Below, piece after piece: positions 34,535 to 46,067 of a DNA stretch of 64,000 nt. Every line of letters starts with the position of its first letter. The stretch's first letter is position 1. The notes below the pieces were generated by a model. The model was given only the letters and a program-made list of their open reading frames with translations, was not told where the DNA came from and did not search any database. Made by a program: the position numbers and the translations under genes. This DNA comes from Diphasiastrum complanatum (Eukaryota > Streptophyta > Lycopodiopsida > Lycopodiales > Lycopodiaceae): assembly GCA_029204225.1 (NCBI GenBank), contig MU832042.1:26233-90232 (forward strand), in the 5' to 3' direction.

Positions 34535-34612
34535 TTTCGTGTGGATTATCCACGCAAAAGTTATCCACGCGTGGATAATCCACGTGATATCTATGCGTGG
34601 ATGTTCCACGCG
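34535..34612. repeat. short array of GTGGATAATCCAC palindromes
   Basis: Four or five units like those at 32276-32760, including the composite ending GTGGATGTTCCACGCG. Together the two arrays could be the subterminal regions of one 2.3-kb element. I could not find matching terminal repeats or a target duplication. Confidence 0.8.
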
Positions 34613-35687
34613 TTTTTTTCCTCTCTTGGCACGTGAGAGAGTCCCCCACATGGGCTTGCATGCTTCAAATGTCATTCAATATTCTCATAATCTTTTCTAG
34701 ATTTTATGAAAATATTTTATTGTAGGATTTTACATAAAATATATTTTTTAATATGATGGAATGTAAAAAAAATCAATTCAAAGATCATTATGGTAGTATT
34801 TAATTGTTAAAACTAGTTTTATATTGTTCTAAATTTTATTTTTCTTGAGATTTGACATACAAGACAAAATCATGAAATAAGAAATAGTACATATTATTAT
34901 TAAACAAGCAATTTGACAAGTTTTTTAAAATTTTATGACATAATATTATGTCAAATCGGTGATGTCATAAAACATTTAGTTTATTAATAATCTAGGTGTC
35001 ATAGATATGATATAATTTGATGACATAATTACATGGTCAAATAATTTTTTTTGGTTTTGTCATGTGGCCTCTTAAATGGTTGCATGGGATCATTTAGATT
35101 CATGATCAGAAGCATTTATGTTATATTCAGGACCTTATTGATATGTGACCTATATGATAAATCTTTTTAATTGTTGATGTGTGACTTATATAACCTTATA
35201 TGAAATCATAGTAATTAGTTGAAATATCATTTAGCATTGTAATTAAGATGTTGATCAATGGTGTGTTATCTAGTAAATGATTTCTTGCATACAAAGCAAC
35301 CATAGATAGAAAGAGCGAATGCATATTGCTCGTCATGAGATACCATGGCACACTAGGCCAATCCAAAGAGATTTACCTTGAGATCATCAATCATCTTAGA
35401 CAAGAGTTTAAACTGAGAGCTTCGAACATTAACTGCTATGTGGTCTTTAAATTAGTTGAGATAGGCCTGCACACACTATCTACTGATGTCTAACATTTGT
35501 CAGTATGAACATCATTTTGATTGCTCGTCATGTGTTGCCCCACCCAAGCAATTTTCTTGATAGCAATGTCATTAGAATATTAGATTTACATTAAGCATAA
35601 GTAGAATATACATGGATTAGATGTTGGCATGTCTTTAACAAATTTTATTATATTTGTTCAGAACATACGGTCTCATAATGATTACTT
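34613..35687. other. AT-rich non-coding stretch before the SET gene
   Basis: No gene. Near 34930-35045 the words TTATGACATAAT, ATTATGTCAAAT and GTGATGTCATAA occur in both orientations and could be subterminal binding repeats of the following transposon. No CACTA terminus is visible. Confidence 0.45.
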
Positions 35688-36463
35688 ATGATGTGGTATA
35701 GAGTAGCTGGCTACAATGTGTATATGTCATCGACGATGTCATCATCAGATAGCGATTCATCTCATGATCGCAACAACAGGTATATATTGTTATTGATATT
35801 GACATCAATTGCACTTTTTTTTTTATTTAAATATGAGTGTATGATTTTTCTTGCAAATTTATTCTTACAATGACATTTGATTGGAATTATGAATTCTAGG
35901 AAAATTATCGTACCTCCACGTGATTTAGAAAAAGAAAAAAGAATTGAGCTCTATCACAAAAAAAAAAGGAGCAATCAAGACTAAAGTACAATGAACAACT
36001 ATTGACTGGTTCATCTTCGAGCTCTTCCATCAGTCAACGTAGATCGCCTATTGATCCATCACATGTATGTATATTGATTTATGTCATAATTTTTTTATTT
36101 GTAATAGTGATGTAATCCGATTTGCTCTATGAATATAGTATATTGCTCTTTGGAAAGCCAAGACACCACACCATCACAAATGAAGGTTGAAAATACACTA
36201 AATGTACAAAGACTATTTTGTCAATTTTTGTCACATGTTACAATTCGTCACATGTTAGAATTTGTCAATTTTTACTTGAATGACACTGAAAGAATTTGTG
36301 CAATTTGCAATTGGATTATTGGGCCAGTTTCAACCAGAATATGATGAGAGGATACCATGTACATGCACACAATGCAAAGGCCTTAGGATTTGGACAAGGA
36401 GGATTGCCAACGATCATATTTGGGCCAATGGAATGCACACAGAGAATCCAAGAGTACAAGAGG
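35688..36463 (+). pseudogene. N-terminal exons of SET gene copy 1, with transposase-associated domain
   Basis: Three exon-like blocks can be joined at good splice signals. 35688-35779 is Ser/Asp-rich (MSSSDSDSSHDRNN, donor CAG|GTATAT). 35900-36064 holds KIIVPPRDLEKEKRIELYHK and a Ser-rich stretch; the frame is broken by one base in a run of ten A. About 36277-36463 holds EFVQFAIGLLGQFQPEYDER, then IPCTCTQCKGLRIWTR and NDHIWANGMHTENP. The last block follows the transposase-associated domain found before plant Tnp2 (F...A..... I.CPC..C.N... V..H....G....Y). The splice model is inferred from signals and frames. Confidence 0.6.
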
Positions 36464-36678
36464 TAAACTCTTTAAAGTGTTTTTTGGAAATGCTTTAATC
36501 TTTGACCCTCATGACACTTCAAGTATAGTTTGGCCAATAAATATTGGGCGATAGGATGAGTGTCACGATACTTTGAAGTAAATCTCTCACTTGATTCTAA
36601 AAGGAAAAATGCCTTGTGATTCAATCCATGTCTCCAAATCTCTAGAACGTTCTTACCACCCAACCACACCTATCCTAG

Positions 36679-37420
36679 ATGTTGCACATGAGTCCTCCAC
36701 GATACTCCACATGGATTCCACAAACTTGACCACCCTTTAAAAAAGAGAACACGTCTTGGACGTATTGTGACTAGTTTGAAAGATAATTGCAAATTACTAC
36801 GCACTGTTGATGTGTCAAAAGACATTCTAGGTTCTTTGTCTGACCTTCCTCTTCCACCTAACTTGCAACCATTAGTAAAAACTTTTATTAGAAGTAGATA
36901 TTCATGTTGGCCACTCCAATCACCATTACCATTAAATGGAACACCATTTACGTATTGGAGTCGAATGTACATGATCATGCCTAGTGAACACTTTCTTGAA
37001 GCTGGTTTGGGCCTTTTTGCATTGAGTAGTATTGAGGTCCCTCTAAATAGTGTTGTGACATTGATGCCATATGCAGGACCTCAAGACAATTGGGGTGATT
37101 GGCATGCTTTGTGTCGTCACCAATGGAGAATGCAAATATATGGCTTGAATTCAAATGCTTATTCTTTAGAAGAGCAACGCATGCAAGGAGGCAACATTTC
37201 AAGGGCAAATCGTACATACATTGATGGATGTCCAGATGTGCATGGAAACATTGCTGCATATATAAATAGTTCCATTGGCCACCCTCTATTGACGAATTGT
37301 GATTTTGAAGAACGCACCAATGGAAAAGAAGAATATTTTACTAGGAATGTAAAGGGCACTTATGTAATGGTTTGTGCCACTAGATCTATCAGGTTTGGAG
37401 AGGAATTGTTCATCAAATAG
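36679..37420 (+). CDS. SET-domain protein, copy 1, transposon-linked
   Basis: An exon starting at about 36679 (VAHESSTIL) is broken by a stop near 36737. From 36767 a 217-codon frame is intact. It has LPLPPNLQPLVKTFIRSRYS, FTYWSRM and the SET-N motif EAGLGLFAL. GNIAAYINSSIGHPLLTNCD follows, which stands in for the R-F-I-N-H-S-C-x-P-N core, and the end is RFGEELFIK, the SET GEEL motif. SET domains transfer methyl groups from S-adenosylmethionine to lysine. Here the NHS-C core reads N-S-S and the usual final D/E-Y-G is lost, so activity is doubtful. The ORF ends about 440 bp before Tnp2 coding sequence on the same strand. A homologue of the same design is at 45853-53181. Confidence 0.75.
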
Positions 37421-37858
37421 TTTCAACCGTCCTCTACCCAAATGTTTGCAAAAGACAATAAGTCAAATGTGAAGATTTAAATTTTGTTGATATGTAGAAA
37501 TGTATAATCCATGCATCTTGATTGTATTTGGTTTGTGTCATTAAATATGTCAAATGTTAGGAGTATTATTCGTCATTTGCCTAGATTAAATGTTAGGAGC
37601 ATTATTCGTCTTTGAGTTCATTGAATGTTAACAAGTTGAAAAGACAAATCTGTCTAATAGATACATTGGTATGTTAATACTTTTTAAAATAAGAGGTAAT
37701 TTATATTCATATGCAACATTTAGATCTATCAAGTATTGGGAGGAAATGTTTATCAAGCATTGTTTCAACCTACTTCTTGTTATTTTGATATATAGGATTC
37801 TTCATCCTCATTTAGTGTTAGAGACAATAATCCTCGTAATGGTTGACGTAGACGACGA

Positions 37859-40800
37859 ATGCAATACAACAGACTACATATAAAGCAATTACCTTGTCGT
37901 CTATGTCAAGGCTTAAAAGAGATGATGGAAATTGATGAGCGCATTAATCAAGAGACTAATGCATCTGAATCTAGCTCATCTAGATCTACTTCTTCGCAAA
38001 CAAGTTCCAACGATGAAAATGAGCTTCCAATGAATGATGATTTGAAGTCATGGGAGACATGTTGGATGATATGTACGAGAACAATATTGCAGCTAGACAC
38101 AATGAACAAGATGAGGAGGCACTTTTGTCTAAAGAAGAAAGAAAATTGCGAGAAGAATCAAAGACCGCATTGTATCCTGGAGCAAAGACATCTCGTTTGG
38201 CGACTTCTCTACTTCTATTAAATCTTCAAGCCAAATATAGATGGAGTAACCAAAGCCTCACATCATTATTTGAGTAAATTTTTTTTCATCTACTTGTCAT
38301 TTTTGCTTTGAAACAAAATTTACAATTTGGACATTGAGTAATATTTTTTTTACAATGACTTCTTTTGTCATGTACAGACTATTGAAAAACAAAATTCTCC
38401 CAAAAGAGAATGTCATGCCTGAGACAAGAGATGAGGCACGAAAGATGTTGACTAACATCGGGATGGACTACAATATCATGCATGTCCAAAAGATTGTATT
38501 TTATATCGAAAAAAGTACGAATCACTCAAGAAATGTCCCATTTGTGATACTCCTCGATATAGAGATGATTTGTAAGGGGCAACCACTCCGTGCAAAGTTT
38601 TACGACATTTTCCAGTAATTCCACAATTGCAACGTTTATTTCGTTGTAAATCTCTTACACAACTTATGGACTGGCATGCACACCATACCTCTACGGATGG
38701 GATGATGAGGGTACCTTCAGATTCACCTGCATGGAAACACATCAACAAAGAGTATCCAAGCTTTGCCAATGAGTCAAGAAATGTGAGATTTGGTCTTGCA
38801 ACAGATGGTGTGAACCTCTTTGGTGTACGAGCAACTACATGCTCCATTTGGCATGTTTTCTTGGTAAATTATAATATTTCTCCTTGGTTGAGTACAAAAA
38901 AGGGACATATTATGTTGGCACTTTTAATTCTTGGCCAATGCAAGATTAAGAACATAGATGTGTATCTTGAGTCGCTTATTGACGAGTTAGAAGATTTGTG
39001 GAAGGGGATAAAAGCATATGACATTTTGTGCCCCTTACATGAGAGGGAGTTTACAATACATGTCCTTGTAATGTGGACAATGCATGACTATCCAAAATTA
39101 GGTGAATGCTCAAGTAATCATTCAAACAATGTCTATCTTGTGTACTAGGAGTTTGTTTACAGTTACATACAACTAGTAATTCTTGACATTTACATGATAT
39201 ACTACAATGGCTATAATTATTCATTGACATATACTTTTTTTAATAGTGATTGATAGTATCCATTTGTTGGACAGGCTTTCAAATGGCTGAAAAAAATGCT
39301 TATTTTATACGAGGGCCAAATCGTGTGGGAAGATACTCTTTTAGTCTCAAAAAAGTGGTTTATGAAAATCATCGTAATTCAAAAACACTCATAGAAGAGG
39401 TTTTGGAGGAAGAGTTGAGAGAGAGATGTCTCCAAAGAGGATGTTCGTGAAAGATTGGCGAATACTATGAGAAGAATCTCAAGCAAAGCCAATCGATGGT
39501 ATGAAAAGATTATCTATATTTCATCGTTTGGAATATTGGAATAACTTTTTGATTAATCACCTACTTGATCTCATGCACATATTTAAAAATGTGGGTGAAT
39601 CTATTTGGAAACACTTGATTGGTGAAAAAGATACCATTGCTGCAAGGCACGATCTAAAAGAATCAAATACCAAAAAAGAATATTGAATAAAGGATGGTGA
39701 AGATCATGCTCCAAAAGTACCTTGGACATTCACTAAAGAGGAGCTTAACCATGTGCGCTCCATTATTCATGACATTAGAACACCAACTGGTTTTGTCCAT
39801 TCTCTATGGTCATCATTCACAGTGGATGGAAAGTTGCAAGGTCTCAAATCTCATGATTGGCTGAAGATGATTCAATTCATCTATCCATTTTCAATTCATG
39901 GGTGCTTGTCAAAAGATATTTGTGAGACCATATACAAACTATCAATCATTGTCAGGTATTTACATGTATTTGGTGCATTTTTCTATTTAGTATTTATTGA
40001 TTGAAAATTCAAATAGACATAAAATGGATTGAATATGTTGCAGATGGATGTGTTCAAAAGAAATCCATGAGCTGGATCTTTGCAAGAGACATGAGGATAT
40101 GGTGGAGATTGTGTGCATGTTTGAGAGATATTTTTTGACTTCCATCATCGACTCACAAGTGCATTTATTGGTGCACTTGGTTGAAGAAGTTTCTATTGCT
40201 GGTCCAGTGCACACTAGGTATAAGTGCATAAATTATCTTTTGCATGTGTATTTAAACTAAATCAATTGATACATGAACTCATTATATAAAACACTTATTT
40301 CTAACCATTTGTGACTTTTTAGGTGGATGTTCTTTATGGAAAGGTACATGAAAGTCTTCAAGATTTTGTGTGTCAAAAGGCAAGGCCTGAAGGTAGCATG
40401 TCAGAGGGATGGTTAGTACATGAATCTCTCTTTTATGTTACTGAAATTTTGCACCAACTACATCCATCTGCTCCACTATTGTGGCGTGATGAAGAAGCTG
40501 AAGAGGTAACTAGTGAAAAACCTTAGGGGATGGGAAAGGTCCATAGCTGGCACCCTTCCAACGAGAAAAAATTTCTACATTCATGCTTTATAATTGTGGA
40601 GTTATGGATAAATGGTTAAACCTATATGAAGAAGAAAAAAAAGAGGACTTTGTCTAGAAAGCGCCAACGACAGAATAGAGGTAGACACATGGTCTCAAGT
40701 TCACATGATCTTGAGCCATTGCCCAAGCAATGCACTATAGAGTGGATGCATGACACACTACAAAAAGCAACAAAAGAGGGACAAAAAATATCAAACGCAG

Positions 40801-41744
40801 AATGTGACTTTGCAAGAGGATGCGAATGAAAGGTATTATTCTTTAGATACTTTATTATTAGAACATTCTTGTTTATAACAATATTTGCTTAATCATTTTG
40901 AAATACCATGTTCATTCACAATAATTATTTATGAGATTCATGTTTGTCATGTGGCAGTGCAAAATGTATAATGCTATAAGGGCTTTTGGTTTTCACTTTC
41001 GTGTTGAAAGGATTGATAACAAGAGACGCACACACGATTGTGGTGTAATAGCATCTTTCCAACAAGAAAGTCAAAACAGTGCACGAGATCGGAATCCCAT
41101 CTCAGAAGATATAGAATACGTAGGAACTATACAAAATATTTATGATGTGTCATTTGGTGAAAGTGGACACTATTTTTTATTTGATGTGAAATGGTTCAAG
41201 GTAGTTTGTAGAGGGCCAAATGCAACCGTAAAATCGGATCCAAGTGGATTTTTTGTGATTGATTCATCAAAAACATTGGTCATGGAGTCCTTTGACACAT
41301 TGGTGTTGCCTCGTCACTGTGAGCAAGTGCACATGCTATGCTATAATGTTTTTCATTTTATTGCAAGTGACTTCAGTATTTGAGTTTTCGATATGTTCTA
41401 AAATAGTGATTTTTGCAGGGATTTTTTCAACCAGATCGACTAAACAAGATATGATGGTTTGTAGTTCAAGTTGAACCACGTTCACGACGAGTATTTGAGG
41501 GTGCAAATGTTGAGAATGAAATGGAAAACCTTCATTTTAACTATGAGATTGAGCTACCTAGAGATGTAATAATTGTCAAACCATACTTGAAGCACCTACT
41601 TCCATAGATGTTGAGAATAGAAATTCTAATAGTCAAGATGATGAAATAATTTTTGAAAGTGAGAGCGATGATGAAAATCAACTAAGAGGAGATAAATTGC
41701 AACATGATGTCGCTGATGAAATTGATTCTTGTAACTTTGAATAA
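37859..41744 (+). pseudogene. CACTA (En/Spm) Tnp2 transposase, full-length but decayed
   Basis: Exons in order: acidic N-terminus (EIDERINQETNASESSSSRS), LREESKTALYPGAKTSRLAT, RWSNQSLTSLFE; an intron (about 38275-38378); ILPKENVMPETRDEARKM, CPKDCILYRKKYESLKKCPI; LRHFPVIPQLQRLFRCKS, MDWHAHH, WKHINKEYPSFANESRNVRF, GLATDGVNLFG, SPWLSTKKGHIMLALLI, DVYLESLIDELEDLWKGI. Then LDLMHIFKNVGESIWKHLIG, LQGLKSHDWLKMIQFIYPFS; a DUF4218-like part (MFERYFLTSIIDSQVHLLVH, EGSMSEGWLVHES); and a DUF4216-like part (NPISEDIEYVGTIQNIYDVS, HYFLFDVKWFKVVCRG). The last exon ends in an acidic tail at 41744. This is the whole Tnp2 architecture (cut-and-paste transposase). Frameshifts near 38049, 38483, 39450 and 40385 and a stop near 38574 make it non-functional. 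Confidence 0.9.
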
Positions 41745-41959
41745 AAATTGATTATTGCAATTCTGAATGAAATTGATTCTTGCAATACTTTCACATGATT
41801 GCTATTTAGCCAAAATAGAGTCTCATTTATGGTCAAGTAAGTGAAAAGAATAGACATAGTTTGACTTCAATCCCATTTTTTTGGAGATAATGTCGGTGAA
41901 GATAGATGTGCGGCTTCATGTTCTAAGAAAATTCTCATTTTTTAACAAATGTTGCAAAG

Positions 41960-42391
41960 GCAATAAATCACTAAAAGCATGTGAGTTAATGAAATCACCA
42001 CCACAAACTATGACAAAATCAAGTGTTTCATCATAGTCAATCTGCTTGAATTGAACATATCCCTTGGCAACTAGTCTTGTTTTATAATTGCTCACACTAC
42101 CATCTCGATTAGATTTGATCTTAAAGACCCATTTGCAAACAGTAACATTTTGTATCTTTGATGGAGGATCAATAATTTTACAAGTATCTCAAACAATGCA
42201 TCATGTACTCACCTCACTTTTCATTACATCAAATCACTCTTTTGTTGCTACAGTTTCATTCACACTTGAAGGAACATCATCAAACTTAAGGTAGTAATAA
42301 GGGCAATAAAAATTAAACAATCATCAACTTGTAATTGCTTCTATCTTCTTTGTATTTGAGCATTGATGGTTGCATTTGGGCTCTGATACCA
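41960..42391 (-). pseudogene. pol: copia RT fragment next to a primer-binding site
   Basis: On the minus strand 42290 to about 42010 reads WFDVMKSEVSTWCIV, DPPSKIQNVTVCKWVFKIKS, NRDGSVSNYKTRLVAKGYVQ and DYDETLDF, the N-terminal part of copia RVT_2. Right of it, GGCTCTGATACCA (42379-42391) is the complement of an initiator-Met primer-binding site, so gag, protease and integrase were deleted between the LTR side and RT. Confidence 0.85.
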
Positions 42392-42790
42392 TGTTAAAAT
42401 CAAAGGTTATGAACCTCATTTGGATACTAAAACCTTGAAAAAACATCAAAGGTTTCACTTATATCTAATAGATAGAAAACTAGCACACAATTCAACCTAT
42501 TTTGCATCTAATTGGCAAAGGCTTTTGAATATCACAATAAAACTAGAAATAATTGATCTTCACATCTTGTCACACACGTGGAAAGTATAATACTTTGTTC
42601 AGATTCAGATCTATTCATTAGACACAAAAAATATCACATTCATCATTCATCAATTTCTCATTAAAGAGCAAACTTGCCAAAATCACCATCTCTTGATAAT
42701 CTCTCGAAGTAAGTACAAAATGAGCTCTCAATCCATATCAAATGATCTCGGATATGAGATTAGGTAGAGTGCCATTAGGGTAGATCCTAA
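42392..42790 (-). repeat. probable copia 5' LTR, minus strand
   Basis: Begins TGTTAAAATC directly at the primer-binding site above. The far end is not clear because there is no second copy in the window; the repeat at 42797 may mark it. Confidence 0.5.
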
Positions 42791-42796
42791 ACACCA

Positions 42797-42990
42797 TGAT
42801 ATAATTCATTTTAGAAAAATATTTATCTAACTAATTCCATTTCATTATGAACATGCAAAAAAAAAAAAATCATCATAATATAATTCACTTTAAAAAAAAT
42901 ATATATAGCCTAATTATAATATAATTCACTTTGGAAATATATTTATTTAACTAATTTCATGTCATTATCAACATGCAAAAAAAAACAAAA
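42797..42990. repeat. imperfect tandem repeat, AT-rich
   Basis: Two to three copies of TATAATTCACTTT-GAAATAT, ATTTAACTAATTTCAT and CATTAT-AACATGCAAAAA. Confidence 0.75.
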
Positions 42991-43002
42991 AAAATGCGTG
43001 GA

Positions 43003-43365
43003 TAATCCATGCAAAAGATATCCACGCGTGGATATCTTTAACTTTCGGTCTCGTTTGGTGAACAACTTGAAATTTGCGTGGATAATCCACGCGTGGATTA
43101 TCCACGCCAATACTACTTTCCGGCGCTGCCAACCTTCCCTCCCAAACAGTTGCCGGAATTTTTAAAATTCAATTTTGCGTGGATAATCCACGCGCATAAA
43201 TTTTTCGACGCCGTGTCAGAAAAACACCAGTAGACTGGTCGGAGGCGTGTTAAAAATTTTTTTGGCGTGGATAATCCACATGTGGATGTTCCATGCAAAC
43301 AAAATTTCGAAAAATCGACTAAGGGTCGGGTCTTGCATGGATACTTTGCGTGGATAAACACAGAG
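43003..43365. repeat. third array of GTGGATAATCCAC palindromes
   Basis: About a dozen units in both orientations, with the same composite (GGATAATCCACATGTGGATG then TTCCATGCAAAC) and the same CCGGAATTT and CGGAGGCG spacers as the array at 32276. It could be the far end of the CACTA-type element that holds Tnp2, or a separate fragment. No gene lies between it and the copia pieces. Confidence 0.8.
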
Positions 43366-43593
43366 TTTTTTAGTTGTGTCATGTGCCTTATCTACATGAA
43401 TTCATGCTCATTTCCATTGCCATGTACTCTTTCTTTCATTTCTATTGAGATTCTATCGAGATCCTTGTGTTTCTAGCTTTCTATGGATATGCTATTTTGA
43501 ATGTTTTGTACTTTTTTTGCTCTTAGCTTTACTTCCATTGTAATTGCTATTAGCTTAGATTTGGCACATGACAATTACAAGATTTTACGTTCT

Positions 43594-43858
43594 CCTATGG
43601 ATCTAGGTCTAAAACTGTCTAAAGAGCAATGCCCTCAATCTAAAGAGGAGAAGGAAGAAATGAAGGGATATCCATATTAGTCCATTATGAGAGTCATCAG
43701 ATACGTACAAGCTACTATTGACCTCTGCATCTGCTATGGAGAGACTAATTCATCCGACATCCATATATTACATGGATATACGTATGCGAATTGGGCAGGT
43801 GACATTGACACAAGAAATCCACTTCTGAATTTATCTACTTGCTCAACGATGGTTTGAT
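43594..43858 (+). pseudogene. copia RNase H fragment
   Basis: The plus-strand frame reads LGLKLSKEQCPQSKEEKEEM, a broken copy of PYASAVGSLMYA, then DLCICYGETNSS and LHGYTYANWAGDIDTRN. This follows the copia region between RT and RNase H (LSK.QCP......M...PYA and GY.DADWAGD.D.RKST). Part of the middle is deleted and a stop lies near 43680. Confidence 0.8.
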
Positions 43859-43869
43859 ATCCTAAAATA

Positions 43870-44262
43870 GTTGAAAGTAGACCTCCATTGCAATGTCCTC
43901 AACAAATTTGGAATACATTGGAGTTTCTCAAGCTACCAAAGAGATAGTCTAATTGACTTATCCTCGATGGTTTTCGTGTCATCCTTTCATTTGGATCGTC
44001 ATTGTCTCTTTTATCTCCTTTATCAGCTTCTGATTCTGATGACTGCATCATCGAAAGTAGTCCCTTTAAAATGATCGTACTTAATTTTTTAGATAGAAGT
44101 GAAACGTACAGTAGGACCTCTCATACTGAAGTTAATTAGGAGTTCAAGAAACTGGGTAGTGATTTCGTCGAGATATTTTTGACTCGCACTCTCACTTTGT
44201 CTTCGTAAAAATTCCTCTCTAAGCTTACGGTATCATTCTAATCGGGATTCTCTATCTGACAT
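43870..44262 (-). pseudogene. gypsy-type gag N-terminus
   Basis: From the ATG at 44262 the minus strand reads MSDRESRLE, an in-frame TGA, then YRKLREEFLRRQSESASQKY and LDEITTQFLELLINFS before further stops. It lies just inside a gypsy-type primer-binding site, in the right orientation. The reading is supported mainly by position. Confidence 0.5.
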
Positions 44263-44312
44263 ATACTAGAAATGGAGATGGATGTTTCACTTTTCTTATA
44301 ACTTTTCTAAGC

Positions 44313-45180
44313 TATCCCCGACAACGGCGCCAAAAATTGGTATATGTTGTACTATACCAACAAGATTAATATAGATTTTGTAGTAAATAATGTCGAACCC
44401 ACAGAGGATAGCTTTAGAAAGTTATGTATTTGGTACAATTTATAATTTATTTTGAGTGAAGTGGTTTCGAGTGTTATTCTGATTGTCACCAGACATTAGA
44501 AAGTAACCAGTAGTACTTACGTTGGGGTGTGTAGTGTTAATAATTCTAGAACAGTAGTCTTGCCTCTATCAAATCGAATGAAATGCATTCTACAGTTGAG
44601 ATGTTATCAGAGTAGTACAACAATACTACACTCCAGCTGATTAAGGTGTCAACGGAGAATCGAGAAATGTTCGATGTATTTATGGTTGTACAAACAATTA
44701 ATTAGTCGCATTTGCGAACTGTTCGTTTATGAACAAAAGTCCTCAACAACTTAAGTCCAAAGTTATGGTTAAAGAACACGAATAGTTTTAGAGCACGTTC
44801 GAAATTAATGTCAGTTACAAACAAGAACATAGATCAAAGACTCAATTTTTCAGACATGGACTGTCATCTCAAATGTATACATACATTTTTATTCAATGAT
44901 CGTGCTAGACTGTACCAAATGTAGACGTTATTCGAGTGCCGAAAAGAAAGTATTCGCGACAGACGAATAAGATGATTTTAAGATAGTTCCTTAGAGCATA
45001 TTTACGGATACACAGCACACGACTGTAATGCACTAGAGAGTCTGTCTGATCATAGAGTCATTCATGTAATGTGTTAGAGATTGCTAGTAGAATCAGGATC
45101 ACTCACACTCAACAGTGCGGAGAACAGAGATAAGGGAGAATAACTCTCAACACTCAATTAACTTCTTCAACCTCTTATAA
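44313..45180 (-). repeat. gypsy-type LTR with primer-binding site
   Basis: On the minus strand, TTTTTGGCGCCGTTGTCGGG (complement of about 44315-44335) is the familiar junction of many plant Ty3/gypsy elements, just downstream of the 5' LTR. To its right, GTCGAACCCACAGAGGATAG is another common word of such LTRs. I could not fix the outer LTR end; 45180 is approximate. Confidence 0.6.
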
Positions 45181-45184
45181 CAAT

Positions 45185-45345
45185 TTCGTGGTATCACAGG
45201 ACCTGTTCGACCTTCTGGGTTGAACTTTAGTCCTCTGATGTGGGTTGATTCGTTGAGGTTCTAACTCATTGTCTGAGTCAGCATAAAATGGTCTTTCCAT
45301 TTAGTAGAAGCTTGCACTTGATTCATTTTCTCCCAAATTTCTCTT
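45185..45345 (-). pseudogene. copia integrase-RT linker fragment
   Basis: The minus strand matches 11379-11425 at the words CATCAGAGG, AAGTTCAACCCAGAAGGTC and AACAGGTCC, and reads PRRSNRS. A TGGTATCACAGG word at 45189-45200 resembles a plus-strand copia primer-binding site, but this may be chance. Confidence 0.55.
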
Positions 45346-45852
45346 TTTTTGATCCAATCTAATATTTGAAAACTATGTATTCTTCTAGGAGTGGGTCTTC
45401 TATCCTCATGGCCATCGAAAAAAGCTTTCATGCATCTAAATCTATGGTTAGGTGGAAGAAAACATCAATAATTGTAAAGTCATCATACATGGTATTATTA
45501 ACAAATATGATAGGCTCAATAAAATTTTCAACACTGTTTCATAGCAATGCATGCATGTTAACATATGACTAAACTTGATTCACTTAATAAGCTATTGGAA
45601 ATTGGAAACATAACAACAATCAATGAAAAATAACATTAGGACTAAGCACTCATACAAAACAAAAACTCGTACATCAATTATGTGCAAAAAATGAAAAAAA
45701 AGGCTTAATCGTAACACACATTTAAACCATATGAAAATCCTCTCATAAACTCAAAACATCAACAAATACATCATAATTGTAGCACCATGAATACGTTGGC
45801 TAAAAACTAGTGAGAGAAATTTATGAATAAATGCAAGCTGTAAATTACAACA

Positions 45853-46067
45853 TTACAATGACCACTCATAATGTGAAAACAATTCTTCACCAGCTTGAAT
45901 GTCTCTAGTGGCTATAGTCATGGTGTGCCCATAAGCTCCTCTAATAGATAGCTTAAGTGGGATTTCTGGATTCACCAATGGACCTTCACAAAAATGCCAC
46001 TCAACATTCCTCAATTCTGGTTGATCCCATGAACTAGTAATATATCCAGCCACATTTCTATAATCCA
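45853..46067 (-). pseudogene. SET gene copy 2, C-terminal part
   Basis: The minus-strand frame DYRNVAGYITSSWDQPEL, VEWHFCEGPL, GAYGHTMTIATRDIQAGEEL, FSHYEWSL then stop continues in frame with the part at 52167 once the copia element between them is removed. It holds the second half of the SET domain: N-V-A-x-Y-I-x-S-S matches the copy 1 core, and QAGEELFSHYEW is the SET-C GEEL...Y.W motif, better kept than in copy 1. The gene is cut by the insertion and carries stops upstream, so it is dead. Confidence 0.75.
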
